The notes: generated from the letters alone by a model not told the origin. Counted from the stretch's first letter, positions 44,921 to 54,344 are shown. The stretch is 64,000 nucleotides of DNA from Taudactylus pleione (GCA_031769625.1 JAUIMM010000579.1:1364001-1428000), one strand, 5' to 3'. Program-made: numbers and translations.

Positions 44921-47649
44921 GATATGTGACAGATAAGTGTATAGTGTATGCCCAGCATTAGTGACAGACAGATATGTGACAGATAAGTGTATAGTGTATG
45001 CCCAGCATTAGTGACAGACAGATATGTGACAGATAAGTGTATAGTGTATGCCCAGCATTAGTGATAGACAGATATGTGACAGATAAGTGTATAGTGTATG
45101 CCCAGCATTAGTGATAGACAGATATGTGACAGATAAGTGTATAGTGTATACCCAGCATTAGTGACAGACAGATATGTGACAGATAAGTGTATAGTGTATG
45201 CCCAGCATTAGTGACAGACAGATATGTGACAGATAAGTGTATAGTGTATGCCCAGCATTAGTGATAGACAGATATGTGACAGATAAGTGTATAGTGTATG
45301 CCCAGCATTAGTGATAGACAGATATGTGACAGATAAGTGTATAGTGTATACCCAGCATTAGTGACAGACAGATATGTGACAGATAAGTGTATAGTGTATG
45401 CCCAGCATTAGTGATAGACAGATATGTGACAGATAAGTGTATAGTGTATGCCCAGCATTAGTGATAGACAGATATGTGACAGATAAGTGTATAGTGTATA
45501 CCCAGCATTAGTGATAGACAGATATGTGACAGATAAGTGTATAGTGTATGCCCAGCATTAGTGACAGACAGATATGTGACAGATAAGTGTATAGTGTATG
45601 CCCAGCATTAGTGATAGACAGATATGTGACAGATGTGTATAGTGTATGCCCAGCATTAGTGATAGACAGATATGTGACAGATAAGTGTATAGTGTATACC
45701 CAGCATTAGTGATAGACAGATATGTGACAGATAAGTGTATAGTGTATGCCCAGCATTAGTTATAGACAGGTATGTGACAGATAAGTGTATAGTGTATGCC
45801 CAGCATTAGTGATAAGACAGATATGTGACAGATGTGTATAGTGTATGCCCAGCATTAGTGATAGACAGATAAGTGTATAGTGTATGCCCAGCATTAGTGA
45901 TAGACAGATATGTGACAGATAAGTGTATAGTGTATGCCCAGCATTAGTGATAGACAGATATGTGACAGATAAGTGTATAGTGTATGACCAGCATTAGTGA
46001 TAGACAGACAGATATGTGACAGATAAGTGTATAGTGTATGCCCAGCATTAGTGACAGACAGATATGTGACAGATAAGTGTATAGTGTATGCCCAGCATTA
46101 GTAATAGATAGACAGATATGTGACAGATAAGTGTATAGTGTATACCCAGCATTAGTGATAGACAGATATGTGACAGATAAGTGTATAGTGTATGCCCAGC
46201 ATTAGTGATAGACAGAAATCTGACAGATAAGTGTATAGTGTATGCCCAGCATTAGTGATAGACAGACAGATATGTGACAGATAAGTGTATAGTGTATACC
46301 CAGCATTAGTGATAGACAGATATGTGACAGATAAGTGTATAGTGTATACCCAGCATTAGTGATAGACAGATATGTGACAGATAAGTGTATAGTGTATACC
46401 CAGCATTAGTGATAGACAGATATGTGACAGATAAGTGTATAGTGTATGCCCAGCATTAGTGATAGACAGGTATGTGACAGATAAGTGTATAGTGTATGCC
46501 CAGCATTAGTGATAGACAGGTATGTGACAGATAAGTGTATAGTGTATACCCAGCATTAGTAATAGACAGACAGATATGTGACAGATAAGTGTATAGTGTA
46601 TATCCAGCATTAGTGATAGACAGATATGTGACAGATAAGTGTACAGTGTATACCCAGCATTAGTGATAGACAGATATGTGACAGATAAGTGTATAGTGTA
46701 TGCCCAGCATTAGTGATAGACAGATATGTGACAGATAAGTGTATAGTGTATGCCCAGCATTAGTGATAGACAGATGTGACAGATAAGTGTATAGTGTATG
46801 CCCAGCATTAGTGATAGACAGATATGTGACAGATAAGTGTATAGTGTATGCCCAGCATTAGTGATAGACAGATATGTGACAGATAATTGTATAATGTATA
46901 CCCAGCATTAGTGATAGACAGATATGTGACAGATAAGTGTATAGTGTATACCCAGCATTAGTGATAGACAGATATGTGACAGATAAGTGTATAGTGTATA
47001 CCCAGCATTAGTGATAGACAGATATGTGACAGATAAATGTATAGTGTATACCCAGCATTAGTGATAGACAGATATGTGACAGATAAGTGTATAGTGTATA
47101 CCCAGCATTAGTGACAGACAGATATGTGACAGATAAGTGTATAGTGTATGCCCAGCATTAGTGATAGATATGTGACAGATAAGTGTATAGTGTATACCCA
47201 GCATTAGTGATAGACAGATATGTGACAGATAAGTGTATAGTGTATGCCCAGCATAGTGATAGACAGATATGTGACAGATAAGTGTATAGTGTATACCCAG
47301 CATTAGTGATAGACAGATATGTGACAGATAAGTGTATAGTGTATACCCAGCATTAGTGATAGACAGATATGTGACAGATAAGTGTATAGTGTATGCCCAG
47401 CATTAGTGATAGACAGATATGTGACAGATGAGTGTATAGTGTATGCCCAGTATTAGTGATAGACAGATATGTGACAGATAAGTGTATAGTGTATACCCAG
47501 CATTAGTGATAGACAGATATGTGACAGATAAGTGTATAGTGTATGCCCAGCATTTGTGATAGACAGATATGTGACAGATAAGTGTATAGTGTATACCCAG
47601 CATTAGTGATAGACAGATATGTGACAGATAAGTGTATAGTGTATACCCA

Positions 47650-48690
47650 GCATTAGTGATAGACAGATATGTGACAGATAAGTGTATAGTGTATACCCAG
47701 CATTAGTGATAGACAGACAGATATGTGACAGATAAGTGTATAGTGTATGCCCAGCATTAGTGATAGACAGATATGTGACAGATAAGTGTATAGTGTATAC
47801 CCATCATTAGTGATAGACAGATATGTGACAGATAAGTGTATAGTGTATGCCCAGCATTTGTGATAGACAGATATGTGACAGATAAGTGTATAGTGTATAC
47901 CCAGCATTAGTGATAGACAGATATGTGACAGATAAGTGTATAGTGTATGCCCAGCATTAGTGATAGACAGATGGATATGTGACAGATAAGTGTATAGTGT
48001 ATGCCCAGCATTAGTGATAGACAGATGGATATGTGACAGATAAGTGTATAGTGTATGCCCAGCATTAGTGATAGACAGATATGTGACATATAAGTGTACA
48101 GTGTATACCCAGCATTAGTGATAGACAGATATGTGACAGATAAGTGTATAGTGTATACCCAGCATTAGTGATAGACAGAGATGTGACAGATAAGTGTATA
48201 GTGTATGCCCAGCATTAATGAAATGACAGATATGTGACAGATAAGTGTATAGTGTATGCCCAGCATTTGTGATAGACAGATATGTGACAGATAAGTGTAT
48301 AGTGTATGCCCAGCATTAGTGATAGACAGATATGTGACAGATGTGTATAGTGTATGCCCAGCATTAGTGATAGACAGATATGTGACCGATAAGTGTATAG
48401 TGTATGCCCAGCATTAGTGACAGACAGAGATGTGACAGATAAGTGTATAGTGTATCCCCAGCATTAGTGATAGACAGATATGTGACAGATAAGTGTATAG
48501 TGTATGCCCAGCATTAGTGATAGACAGAAATGTGACAGATAAGTGTATAGTGTATACCCAGCATTAGTGATAGACAGATATGTGACATATAAGTGTATAG
48601 TGTATACCCAGCATTAGTGATAGACAGATATGTGACAGATAAGTGTATAGTGTATGCCCAGCATTAGTGATAGACAGTCAGATATGTGAT
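47650..48690 (+). repeat. Left part of a large duplication split by the transposon
   Basis: This block matches 57785-58925. Shared markers include CATTTGTGATAG (near 47855 and 57990), GACAGATGGATATG (twice here, once there), AAGTGTACAG, ATTAATGAAATGACAG (near 48214 and 58295), GTATCCCCAGC (48452 and 58689) and GACAGAAATG (48519 and 58756). Without the 5.9-kb element the offset is about 4.2-4.3 kb. Confidence 0.8.
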
Positions 48691-48694
48691 AGAT

Positions 48695-48763
48695 AATATG
48701 AGATATGGTAAGAACTTACCCTTGTTATCTCTATTTCTACGAAGTCCATAGGGTTCCACAGGA
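48695..48763 (+). repeat. Left (3') outer terminus, complementary to the ICR
   Basis: These 69 bases, including the AA at the junction, are perfectly complementary to 49029-49097, forming an inverted repeat with a spacer of 265 bp. The segment contains an interrupted palindrome, GGTAAG-AA-CTTACC, at 48707-48720, 11 bp inside the satellite junction; it is a candidate recombinase-binding motif, by inference only. Confidence 0.93.
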
Positions 48764-48880
48764 TACCTTGGGTATAGGTGTGACGTCAGTCGCAGGGCAC
48801 CAAAGAGTTAAGCTTTCAGCCTCCCAGGATGCACTAGGTCCCCCTCCTATACCCCGCCCCCGGGCCAAGGCACCTCAGTT
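48755..48880 (+). repeat. 3' inverted terminal repeat core (left)
   Basis: These 126 bp match 54482-54607 in inverted orientation with no mismatch. Outside this core the two ends differ: the left end carries 60 further bases to the satellite, the right end 26. They are only loosely alike there, sharing GTCCATAGGGT next to the core. Confidence 0.97.
48781..48788 (+). promoter_or_regulatory. CRE palindrome in the left inverted repeat
   Basis: TGACGTCA sits here as the mirror copy of the one in the right repeat. If the repeat is a promoter, this copy points into the element on the plus strand and would make RNA antisense to all three ORFs. Confidence 0.4.
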
Positions 48881-49028
48881 AGTTACCAAGCCATAGGCCG
48901 GAGGAGGAGAAGGAAGAGAGAGAACAAAGATCTGGACACATACAAGAATCACATTCTCACCAGAGGGAGACGGAAAACCGGTGACCAGAGCAAAGCCCAT
49001 CTGCAGCACAGGTGCGACAGGGCGGGAG
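48881..49028 (-). other. Unique spacer between the ICR and the 3' inverted repeat
   Basis: These are 148 bases of element sequence, purine-rich on the plus strand (GGAGGAGGAGAAGGAAGAGA at its centre), hence pyrimidine-rich in the element transcript. There is no credible ORF and no AATAAA on the minus strand. Confidence 0.6.
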
Positions 49029-49139
49029 TCCTGTGGAACCCTATGGACTTCGTAGAAATAGAGATAACAAGGGTAAGTTCTTACCATATCTCATATTTTC
49101 TACTTCAGGGTCCATAGGGTATCCACAGGATACCTTGGG
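49029..49139 (-). repeat. Internal complementary region (ICR) of the DIRS element
   Basis: The region is the complement of both element ends laid end to end. Positions 49029-49097 match the left 69 bases and 49096-49139 match the right 44 bases, with the two halves overlapping by TT (AA on the other strand) at 49096-49097. In the accepted DIRS replication model, the ICR serves as the template that brings the two ends of the cDNA together to make a circle. The match is perfect, so the machinery is structurally intact. The flanks of the joint also contain CCTATGGAC and GTCCATAGG facing each other, so the ICR can fold on itself. Confidence 0.95.
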
Positions 49140-49160
49140 GATGTCCCAAAGCAGTATCCT

Positions 49161-50213
49161 TTAAGGGTGGGGACGCTCCTGTGCAGAAAGGAGAATCCGC
49201 CGCCCGAAGGAAGCATCCTGAGAGGCGAAGGTGTCAAACCTGTAATACCTCACGAAGGTATGGACAGAAGACCACGTAGCAGCCTTGCAGATCTGAACTG
49301 CCGAGGCACCACGTCGAGCTGCCCACGAAGGACCCACAGACCTAGTGGAATGAGCCTTCAGAGAAGGAGGGACCGGTAGGCCTTCATGAAGATAAGCTTC
49401 AGAAATAGCCATACGGATCCAGGCTGCCAAAGTTTGCTTTGAAGCAGGCCAACCCTTTTTACGGAAGCCAAAGAGGACAAACAAAGCGTCCGACTTCCTA
49501 AACGAAGAAGTGCGGTCAACATAAGTCCTTAAGGCCCGCACAACATCCAAAGAGGCCTCACCCACGGAAAGACCCGGTGAGTTAAAGGCCGGAACAACTA
49601 TTTCCTCGTTAATATGAAACTGGGAAATAACTTTGGGAAGAAACTCGGGCCGAGTGCGGAGCACTGCCCTGTTCCCATAAAAAACCAAGAAAGGGGGTCT
49701 ACAAGAAAGAGCCCCTAACTCAGAAACACGTCTGGCCGAAGCAATGGCCAGAAGGAAAACAGTCTTAGCTGTTAGCCATTTAAGATCCACTGAGCCCAGT
49801 GGTTCAAACGGCGGTCCTTGGAGAGCCCTCAGGACCACAGCCAAATCCCAAGGCGCCACAGGTGGAACAAAGGGCGGCTGAATGCGGAGAACACCCTGCA
49901 TAAAGGTGCGCACATCCGGGATTGTAGCAATCCTACGGTGAAACCAGACAGATAGGGCCGAAACCTGTACCTTCAAAGAAGCAAGGCGAAGCCCATGATC
50001 TAGTCCCGCTTGCAGGAAGGCGAGAATCCGAGACAGACGAAACTCCCGCGGTGCATAACCTCTCGGTCGACACCACTGGAAGAACGTATGCCACACGCGA
50101 TGGTATATCCTCGCGGAAGACGGTTTCCGAGCTCGTAACATGGTACGCACCACAGAGCTGGAAAACCCCCGGGACCTCAGCATGGCCGTCTCAACAGCCA
50201 CGCCGTCAAAGAC
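49161..50213 (-). CDS. DIRS ORF3: tyrosine recombinase (about 350 aa)
   Basis: This is the likely integrase: a tyrosine recombinase (phage lambda integrase fold) that would insert a circular DNA copy without target duplication. The reading frame is open from 52022 (953 codons), but only the last third resembles protein. I chose the ATG at 50213, which gives MLRSRGFSSS and overlaps ORF2 by 37 bases; the true start is uncertain. Numbering from there, residues 1-110 are the SAM-like core-binding region (RKPSSARIY, FFQWC). The catalytic domain has R152 in SARRVSELGAL, H278 and R281 in KAHSTRS, W304 and H308 in TWSSVHTF, and the nucleophile Y314 in VRYYRFD. All core catalytic residues are therefore present. 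The stop codon lies 22 bases from the ICR. The frame is the same as gag and differs from ORF2. Confidence 0.92.
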   Translation of the reverse strand, partial: VFDGVAVETAMLRSRGFSSSVVRTMLRARKPSSARIYHRVWHTFFQWCRPRGYAPREFRLSRILAFLQAGLDHGLRLASLKVQVSALSVWFHRRIATIPDVRTFMQGVLRIQPPFVPPVAPWDLAVVLRALQGPPFEPLGSVDLKWLTAKTVFLLAIASARRVSELGALSCRPPFLVFYGNRAVLRTRPEFLPKVISQFHINEEIVVPAFNSPGLSVGEASLDVVRALRTYVDRTSSFRKSDALFVLFGFRKKGWPASKQTLAAWIRMAISEAYLHEGLPVPPSLKAHSTRSVGPSWAARRGASAVQICKAATWSSVHTFVRYYRFDTFASQDASFGRRILLSAQERPHP

Positions 50214-52303
50214 AGCCGAGTCAGGTCCGGGTGAAGGCAAGGACCCTGAGACAGAAGGTCCGGTCGTAGCGGCAACCGCAGAGGAATGTCCACGGACAGA
50301 CCCTGAAGGTCTGAGAACCAGTGCCGTCTGGGCCACGCGGGAGCTATCAACAGGAGCGTCCCTCCTTCCTGTTTGAATTTCCGGATTACCCGTGGAAGAA
50401 GGGAGACCGGAGGGAACAGGTATGCGAACCGGAACGTCCACCGGACGGACAGAGCATCCACCAGAGACGCCCCTTCGTCTCTTGTGCGAGACCCGTACAC
50501 CGGCAACTTGTTGTTGTGCCGGGACGCCATGAGGTCGATTTCTGGAAGACCCCACCTGTCCACCAGTAGTTGAAAAACGTCCGGGTGCAGGGACCATTCC
50601 CCCGGATGAACGTCCTGGCGACTTAGAAAGTCCGCCTCCCAATTGAGCACTCCCGGGATGAAGACCGCTGATATGGCCGGAAGATTGCGCTCCGCCCAAA
50701 CCAGGATCCGAGAGACCTCTACGAGAGCCGCCCGACTGCGAGTTCCTCCTTGCCTGTTTATGTAGGCCACGGTGGTAGCGTTGTCCGACTGGACCTGCAC
50801 CGGGCGACCCTGGAGAAACCGCTGTGCCTGCTGGAGAGCATTGAAGACCGCACGGAGTTCCAAGATATTTATTGGAAGCTCCGCTTCTGTTGGCGTCCAC
50901 CTGCCCTGGAACAAGTGTGGACCCGAAACTGCTCCCCAGCCCCGAAGACTGGCGTCCGTTGTCAACAGGACCCAATTTGGAACCCAGAACGGACGTCCCT
51001 TGTTGAGGTGGGTCGTCTGTAACCACCACGTAAGGGACAGGCGAACCTCCTGGGTGAGCACAATCGTCTGGGACTTCAGAGACTGAGTCAGCCCGTTCCA
51101 CTTGGACAGGATCAGGTGCTGCAGAGGTCTGGAGTGAAACTGGGCGTATTCCACCATGTCGAACACCGACACCATGGAGCCCAGTAACCTCATCGCCGAG
51201 TGTAAGGACACCCGGCGGCTGTGCAGACAACTGCGCACCCTTGACTGTAAAGCAGAGATCTTGTCCTCCGTCACGAAGATCCTTTGCTGTCCCGAGTCCA
51301 ATAAGGCTCCAAGATGCAGAATCCTCCGAGACGGGATTAGAGTGGACTTCTGCCAGTTGATTAGCCAGCCGTGCCGTTGCAGCAGTGCAATGGTCAGGTC
51401 CAAGTGGCGTAACAGGAGCTCTGGAGATCCTGCCACCAATAACAGGTCGTCCAAATACGGCAACATGCGGACTCCCTGCAGCCGCAGAGAAGCCGCCATG
51501 ACCGCCATCACCTTGGTGAAAACACGTGGTGCTGTTGCCAGGCCAAAAGGTAACGCCCGAAACTGGAAGTGGTCGCTGCTGATTGCAAACCTGAGGAACT
51601 GTTGATGGCGCCAAAGAATAGGGACATGCAGGTAAGCGTCCTGTATGTCCAATGACACCAAGTAGTCCCCAGGTTCCAGCGCCAGAATGATGGACCGTAG
51701 GGTCTCCATCCGAAACTTCGGGACCCGCAAAGACTTGTTGAGTGCTTTGAGGTTGAGAATCGGACGATATGACCCATTGGGTTTCTGTACCAAAAATAGA
51801 TTTGAATAGAAACCCTGACCCCTCTGGGAGAATGGAACCGCCACTATAACTCCAGCCTGGAGCATAGTGTGCAATACCTTCCGCAGCTCCGTAGCCTTGT
51901 TCCGGTCTGATGGGAGACCCGTGGTGAAGAAGCGAGCCGGGGGTCTGTGCCGGAAGGAGAGGGCGTATCCGTGGGAAACCACCTCCAGAACCCAAGTGTC
52001 TGTCGTAGTGGTCGACCAACACTGGGCGAACTGTAGCAGGCGGCCTCCCACCCTGGGATCCCCCAAAGGGAGGCCCGGACCGTCAGGCCGCAGGCTTGCC
52101 ATCTGGCTTGGGGGCCGGACGTCTGGTACTCCATGCCTGCTTCCGGGGCTTGACCGATTTCTTAGGGCCAGCCTGTCGAGGAAACGACTGTGGTTTGGGC
52201 CTGCCCTGGGCCCTAGATGACCGAAAGGACGATGGTCCCGAACCAGAAGGAGCAGCGGCCGACGGGAGACAGGCAGATTTGGCTGCCGCCAGCGTGGCCA
52301 CAA
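50177..52303 (-). CDS. DIRS ORF2: reverse transcriptase, RNase H and methyltransferase-like domain
   Basis: The protein copies the element RNA into DNA. The open frame gives 708 residues from an ATG at 52303, but residues 1-73 overlap gag in another frame and look unlike protein; recognisable sequence begins near residue 84, just after the gag stop. RT: QKPNGSYRP at 173-181; motif A SLDIQDAY with D218; LPFGLATAP at 251-259; the YLDD box at 283-286 with D285 and D286. RNase H: D450 (TTDAS), E482 (LELRAV), D507 (QSDNAT), D558 (NWEADFLSR); all four acidic residues are present. Residues about 575-705 match the domain that follows RNase H in DIRS elements and is described as Dam-like N6-adenine methyltransferase, with an FPP at 630-632 where such enzymes have DPP or a similar motif. 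No protease or DDE integrase is seen. Expression may need a +1 shift from gag or re-initiation. Confidence 0.93.
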   Translation of the reverse strand: MWPRWRQPNLPVSRRPLLLLVRDHRPFGHLGPRAGPNHSRFLDRLALRNRSSPGSRHGVPDVRPPSQMASLRPDGPGLPLGDPRVGGRLLQFAQCWSTTTTDTWVLEVVSHGYALSFRHRPPARFFTTGLPSDRNKATELRKVLHTMLQAGVIVAVPFSQRGQGFYSNLFLVQKPNGSYRPILNLKALNKSLRVPKFRMETLRSIILALEPGDYLVSLDIQDAYLHVPILWRHQQFLRFAISSDHFQFRALPFGLATAPRVFTKVMAVMAASLRLQGVRMLPYLDDLLLVAGSPELLLRHLDLTIALLQRHGWLINWQKSTLIPSRRILHLGALLDSGQQRIFVTEDKISALQSRVRSCLHSRRVSLHSAMRLLGSMVSVFDMVEYAQFHSRPLQHLILSKWNGLTQSLKSQTIVLTQEVRLSLTWWLQTTHLNKGRPFWVPNWVLLTTDASLRGWGAVSGPHLFQGRWTPTEAELPINILELRAVFNALQQAQRFLQGRPVQVQSDNATTVAYINRQGGTRSRAALVEVSRILVWAERNLPAISAVFIPGVLNWEADFLSRQDVHPGEWSLHPDVFQLLVDRWGLPEIDLMASRHNNKLPVYGSRTRDEGASLVDALSVRWTFRFAYLFPPVSLLPRVIRKFKQEGGTLLLIAPAWPRRHWFSDLQGLSVDIPLRLPLRPDLLSQGPCLHPDLTRLSLTAWLLRRPC
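52083..52303 (-). other. ORF1/ORF2 overlap
   Basis: The gag frame ends with TGA at 52083-52085. The ORF2 frame, one base downstream (+1 relative to gag), is open across this overlap but has no recognisable RT sequence until about 30 bases past the gag stop. A +1 frameshift, termination-reinitiation, or a separate start would each explain ORF2 expression. I see no classic slippery heptamer. Confidence 0.5.
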
Positions 52304-53543
52304 TCTTATCCAGATCCGGACCGAAGAGAACTTCTCCGGTAAACGGCAACGCTTCCAGACCTTTCTTGGAATCTGCGTCCGCCTTCCAGGATCGCAGCCA
52401 CAAGGTGCGACGAGCAGCTACCGCTGCTGAAGAAATTCTAGACACCAGAGTACTAATGTCTAGAGCCGCCTCGTTGATGTAGGTGGCCGAATCACGGAGA
52501 TTGCCAATCAACTCCGCCTGATCGGCCGGACAGTCGGATTCAAAAGAAGCCTCTAATGAATCCGCCCAGCGCTCCATCGCTCTGGCAACCCAGCAAATGG
52601 CCATAGCCGGCCGTGCTGCCCCCCCAGCAAGGGAATAAGCGGACTTCAGGCAGATTTCTACCTTGCGGTCCGTAGCATCCTTAAGGGAGGACATGGATGG
52701 CATCGGCAATGTGGCACTACGGACAAGACGGGTCACGTGAGAATCCACCTGTGGAGGGGAATCCCACTTCGCAAAATAATTATCCGCGAACGGATAAGCC
52801 ACCGCCAGGCGTCTCTGCGGCTGGTATCTTTTGCCCGGTTGTTTCCACGCCTCCTCTAAATGGTCCACCAACTGACCCGAAAGAGGAAAGACTGTGGCAT
52901 CGCCCTTCACATCTTTGAAAAAGGCATACTTAGATTTAGCCGCTGGGGGAACTTCGTCCTCAATCACCAAGGCTGTGCGGACCGCCCGAATAAGTCCAGG
53001 AATATATACTTTGGACTTAGCATCAGCGTCCTTAGTATGGAGAGGTTCCTGATCGTAAGGATCTAGAATCTCCCCATCATCAGACGTCCCTTCGTCATCC
53101 TCATAAGGAGCGGACAGAGACGCCACCGGCCTTTTATGAGACCGCATCACAGACTCCCCTTGCAACACATCCGACAAGTGCTGTACAGAACTTGTCAGGG
53201 AGTTAACCCACGCTGGCTCCTGAGAACCCGGGAGCGGGGAAATAGGGAGACTGTGGGGTACCACCAATTGTCGTGGGAACCCCTGCATGGGTGACGACAC
53301 CACAGACTGCTGGGACAAACCCATCGGAGTAAACGCGGGCTGCGGAGCTAACTGGCCCACTAAAGCTGTTAACGCCTGAGCGAAACAAGCCCAGGGCGGC
53401 TCCTGTACCGGTGCTGTAACCGTAATAGGCCGCGCCATGGACAAACACTGCCGGCAAAGGCCCTCCGCGCTACCCTCCCCCTCCGCTAACGGTACTTTGT
53501 ACGTGGTACACTGTAGCCGGAGGGGAAAATCACTTTCAGACAT
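52083..53543 (-). CDS. DIRS ORF1, gag-like protein (486 aa)
   Basis: This is the first ORF of the element and the likely structural, RNA-binding protein of its cytoplasmic particle. The ATG at 53543 has A at -3, a fair Kozak context, and follows the long leader. Visible parts are: an N-terminal cysteine trio (C12, C30, C33) that could be a degenerate metal-binding motif; a proline- and glutamine-rich stretch (40-110); an acidic stretch (147-166); a conserved core at about 200-420 with YPF, WDSPPQVD and RLVRSATLP segments typical of DIRS ORF1 proteins; and a basic Arg/Lys/Pro tail (440-484) suited to nucleic acid binding. No classic CCHC knuckle is present. The 3' end overlaps the upstream open part of the next ORF, which lies one base further along. 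The frame is intact. Gag identity comes from position and family resemblance; biochemical function in DIRS is poorly known. Confidence 0.85.
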   Translation of the reverse strand: MSESDFPLRLQCTTYKVPLAEGEGSAEGLCRQCLSMARPITVTAPVQEPPWACFAQALTALVGQLAPQPAFTPMGLSQQSVVSSPMQGFPRQLVVPHSLPISPLPGSQEPAWVNSLTSSVQHLSDVLQGESVMRSHKRPVASLSAPYEDDEGTSDDGEILDPYDQEPLHTKDADAKSKVYIPGLIRAVRTALVIEDEVPPAAKSKYAFFKDVKGDATVFPLSGQLVDHLEEAWKQPGKRYQPQRRLAVAYPFADNYFAKWDSPPQVDSHVTRLVRSATLPMPSMSSLKDATDRKVEICLKSAYSLAGGAARPAMAICWVARAMERWADSLEASFESDCPADQAELIGNLRDSATYINEAALDISTLVSRISSAAVAARRTLWLRSWKADADSKKGLEALPFTGEVLFGPDLDKIVATLAAAKSACLPSAAAPSGSGPSSFRSSRAQGRPKPQSFPRQAGPKKSVKPRKQAWSTRRPAPKPDGKPAA

Positions 53544-54046
53544 GATGGCACCACGTATGTGACCTCTCTCACCAATTAAGTATTAAATAGGCGAGAGACC
53601 ACCCTGCAGCACCGCACCGCAAGGGCTTTAGCAGAAAGAACAGGGACAGTAATAAAGCTGACAGTTTAGAGAAGGAAAGATTACAGGCAGCAGCGCTAGC
53701 ACAGTCACATACAATGCAGAAAAATAACAATTCCTGCACTAACAGCGCTGATCACTCAACTACACAGACACAGGGCCTGGTAGGACACAGCGCTGCATAC
53801 ACAGACCTGACCACAGCGGAGGAGAGGTATGCGGGGGGACCCAGACCACGATGCTTCCGTCCAGCGCTTCCAGCAGCGTTCACCATGCGTTCTGGAGAAG
53901 ATGGCCGCCGAGGAGCAGAGAGGAGGCTGGCCTGGGGGAGGAGCGCTGCCACAGGACCAGTCGGCAGCATGCAGAGAGGGCTGTGTGCAGCGGGGGAGGC
54001 GCCGGCTGTGAGACAGGGAAGGCGCGCTCCCCTGGCATGCATTTAA

Positions 54047-54098
54047 CCCCTGGGACGCCGCAGCGCTACCGCTCTGCTGCGGTCCGCTGTCCCAGGGG
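54047..54098 (-). other. Strong two-part hairpin in the element leader
   Basis: A 10-bp outer stem (54047-54056 with 54089-54098) encloses a 6-bp inner stem (54058-54063 with 54077-54082), all perfect pairs and GC-rich. It lies about 500 bases upstream of the gag ATG in the leader RNA. A role in packaging, dimerisation or translation is possible but not shown. Confidence 0.5.
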
Positions 54099-54344
54099 GT
54101 AGTGGAAGCGCAGGTTGGTCGCCTGGCTCCACGCTGCAGCCAGTCCCCAGGGAGCCCCCTGCCTGGGGACTTAGGACCATGTGATCAGCGGGGACCCACC
54201 GCGGGACCCCGCTGCTTACCTCTGTCCCCCTTGAATCCGGCCATGGTCCGGAGCATCTGGGGTCACCGCTAGCTGTGACCCCAGACGCCCACCAGCATCC
54301 CCGGATCAGTACCGGCGTTCTGGTACCGGCGGGGTGTAGGGAAG

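Larger units (their letters stand above)
1..48694 (+). repeat. Satellite array, about 50-bp unit, left part
   Basis: The stretch consists of about 970 head-to-tail copies of a 50-bp unit in one orientation. Landmarks in order are GATAGACAGATATG, TGACAGATAAGTG, TATAGTGTAT, then GCCCAGCATTAGT or ACCCAGCATTAGT. The commonest variants are G or A before CCCAGC, and GATAGA or GACAGA at the unit start. Length variants include an extra GACA (54 bp), a missing tetranucleotide (46 bp), units missing AA in AGATAAG (48 bp) and units missing 11 bp (39 bp). The consensus has no CpG. Nothing interrupts the array before the transposon. Short open frames on the minus strand encoding repeated MLGIHYTLICHIS-like peptides arise from the repeat itself and are not genes. 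Confidence 0.98.

Noticed and set aside
1800..48089. Many minus-strand open frames of 60-119 codons with repeated MLGIHYTLICHIS and SITNAGHTLYTYLSH peptides
   Set aside because: They are translations of the 50-bp satellite in rotating frames (three units make 50 codons). Their limits follow length variants of the unit, and there is no sign of coding selection.
1..48694. CRISPR-like regular repetition
   Set aside because: There are no unique spacers; the whole 50-bp unit repeats, and no cas genes are present. This is satellite DNA.
52083..54042. Short minus-strand frames overlapping gag and the leader (for example 53203-53457 and 53752-54042)
   Set aside because: They are alternative-frame shadows of gag or leader sequence, without motifs.
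48705..54102. Plus-strand open frames of 60-149 codons inside the element
   Set aside because: They are antisense to the well-supported gag, RT and recombinase ORFs or lie in repeats, and show no recognisable domain.
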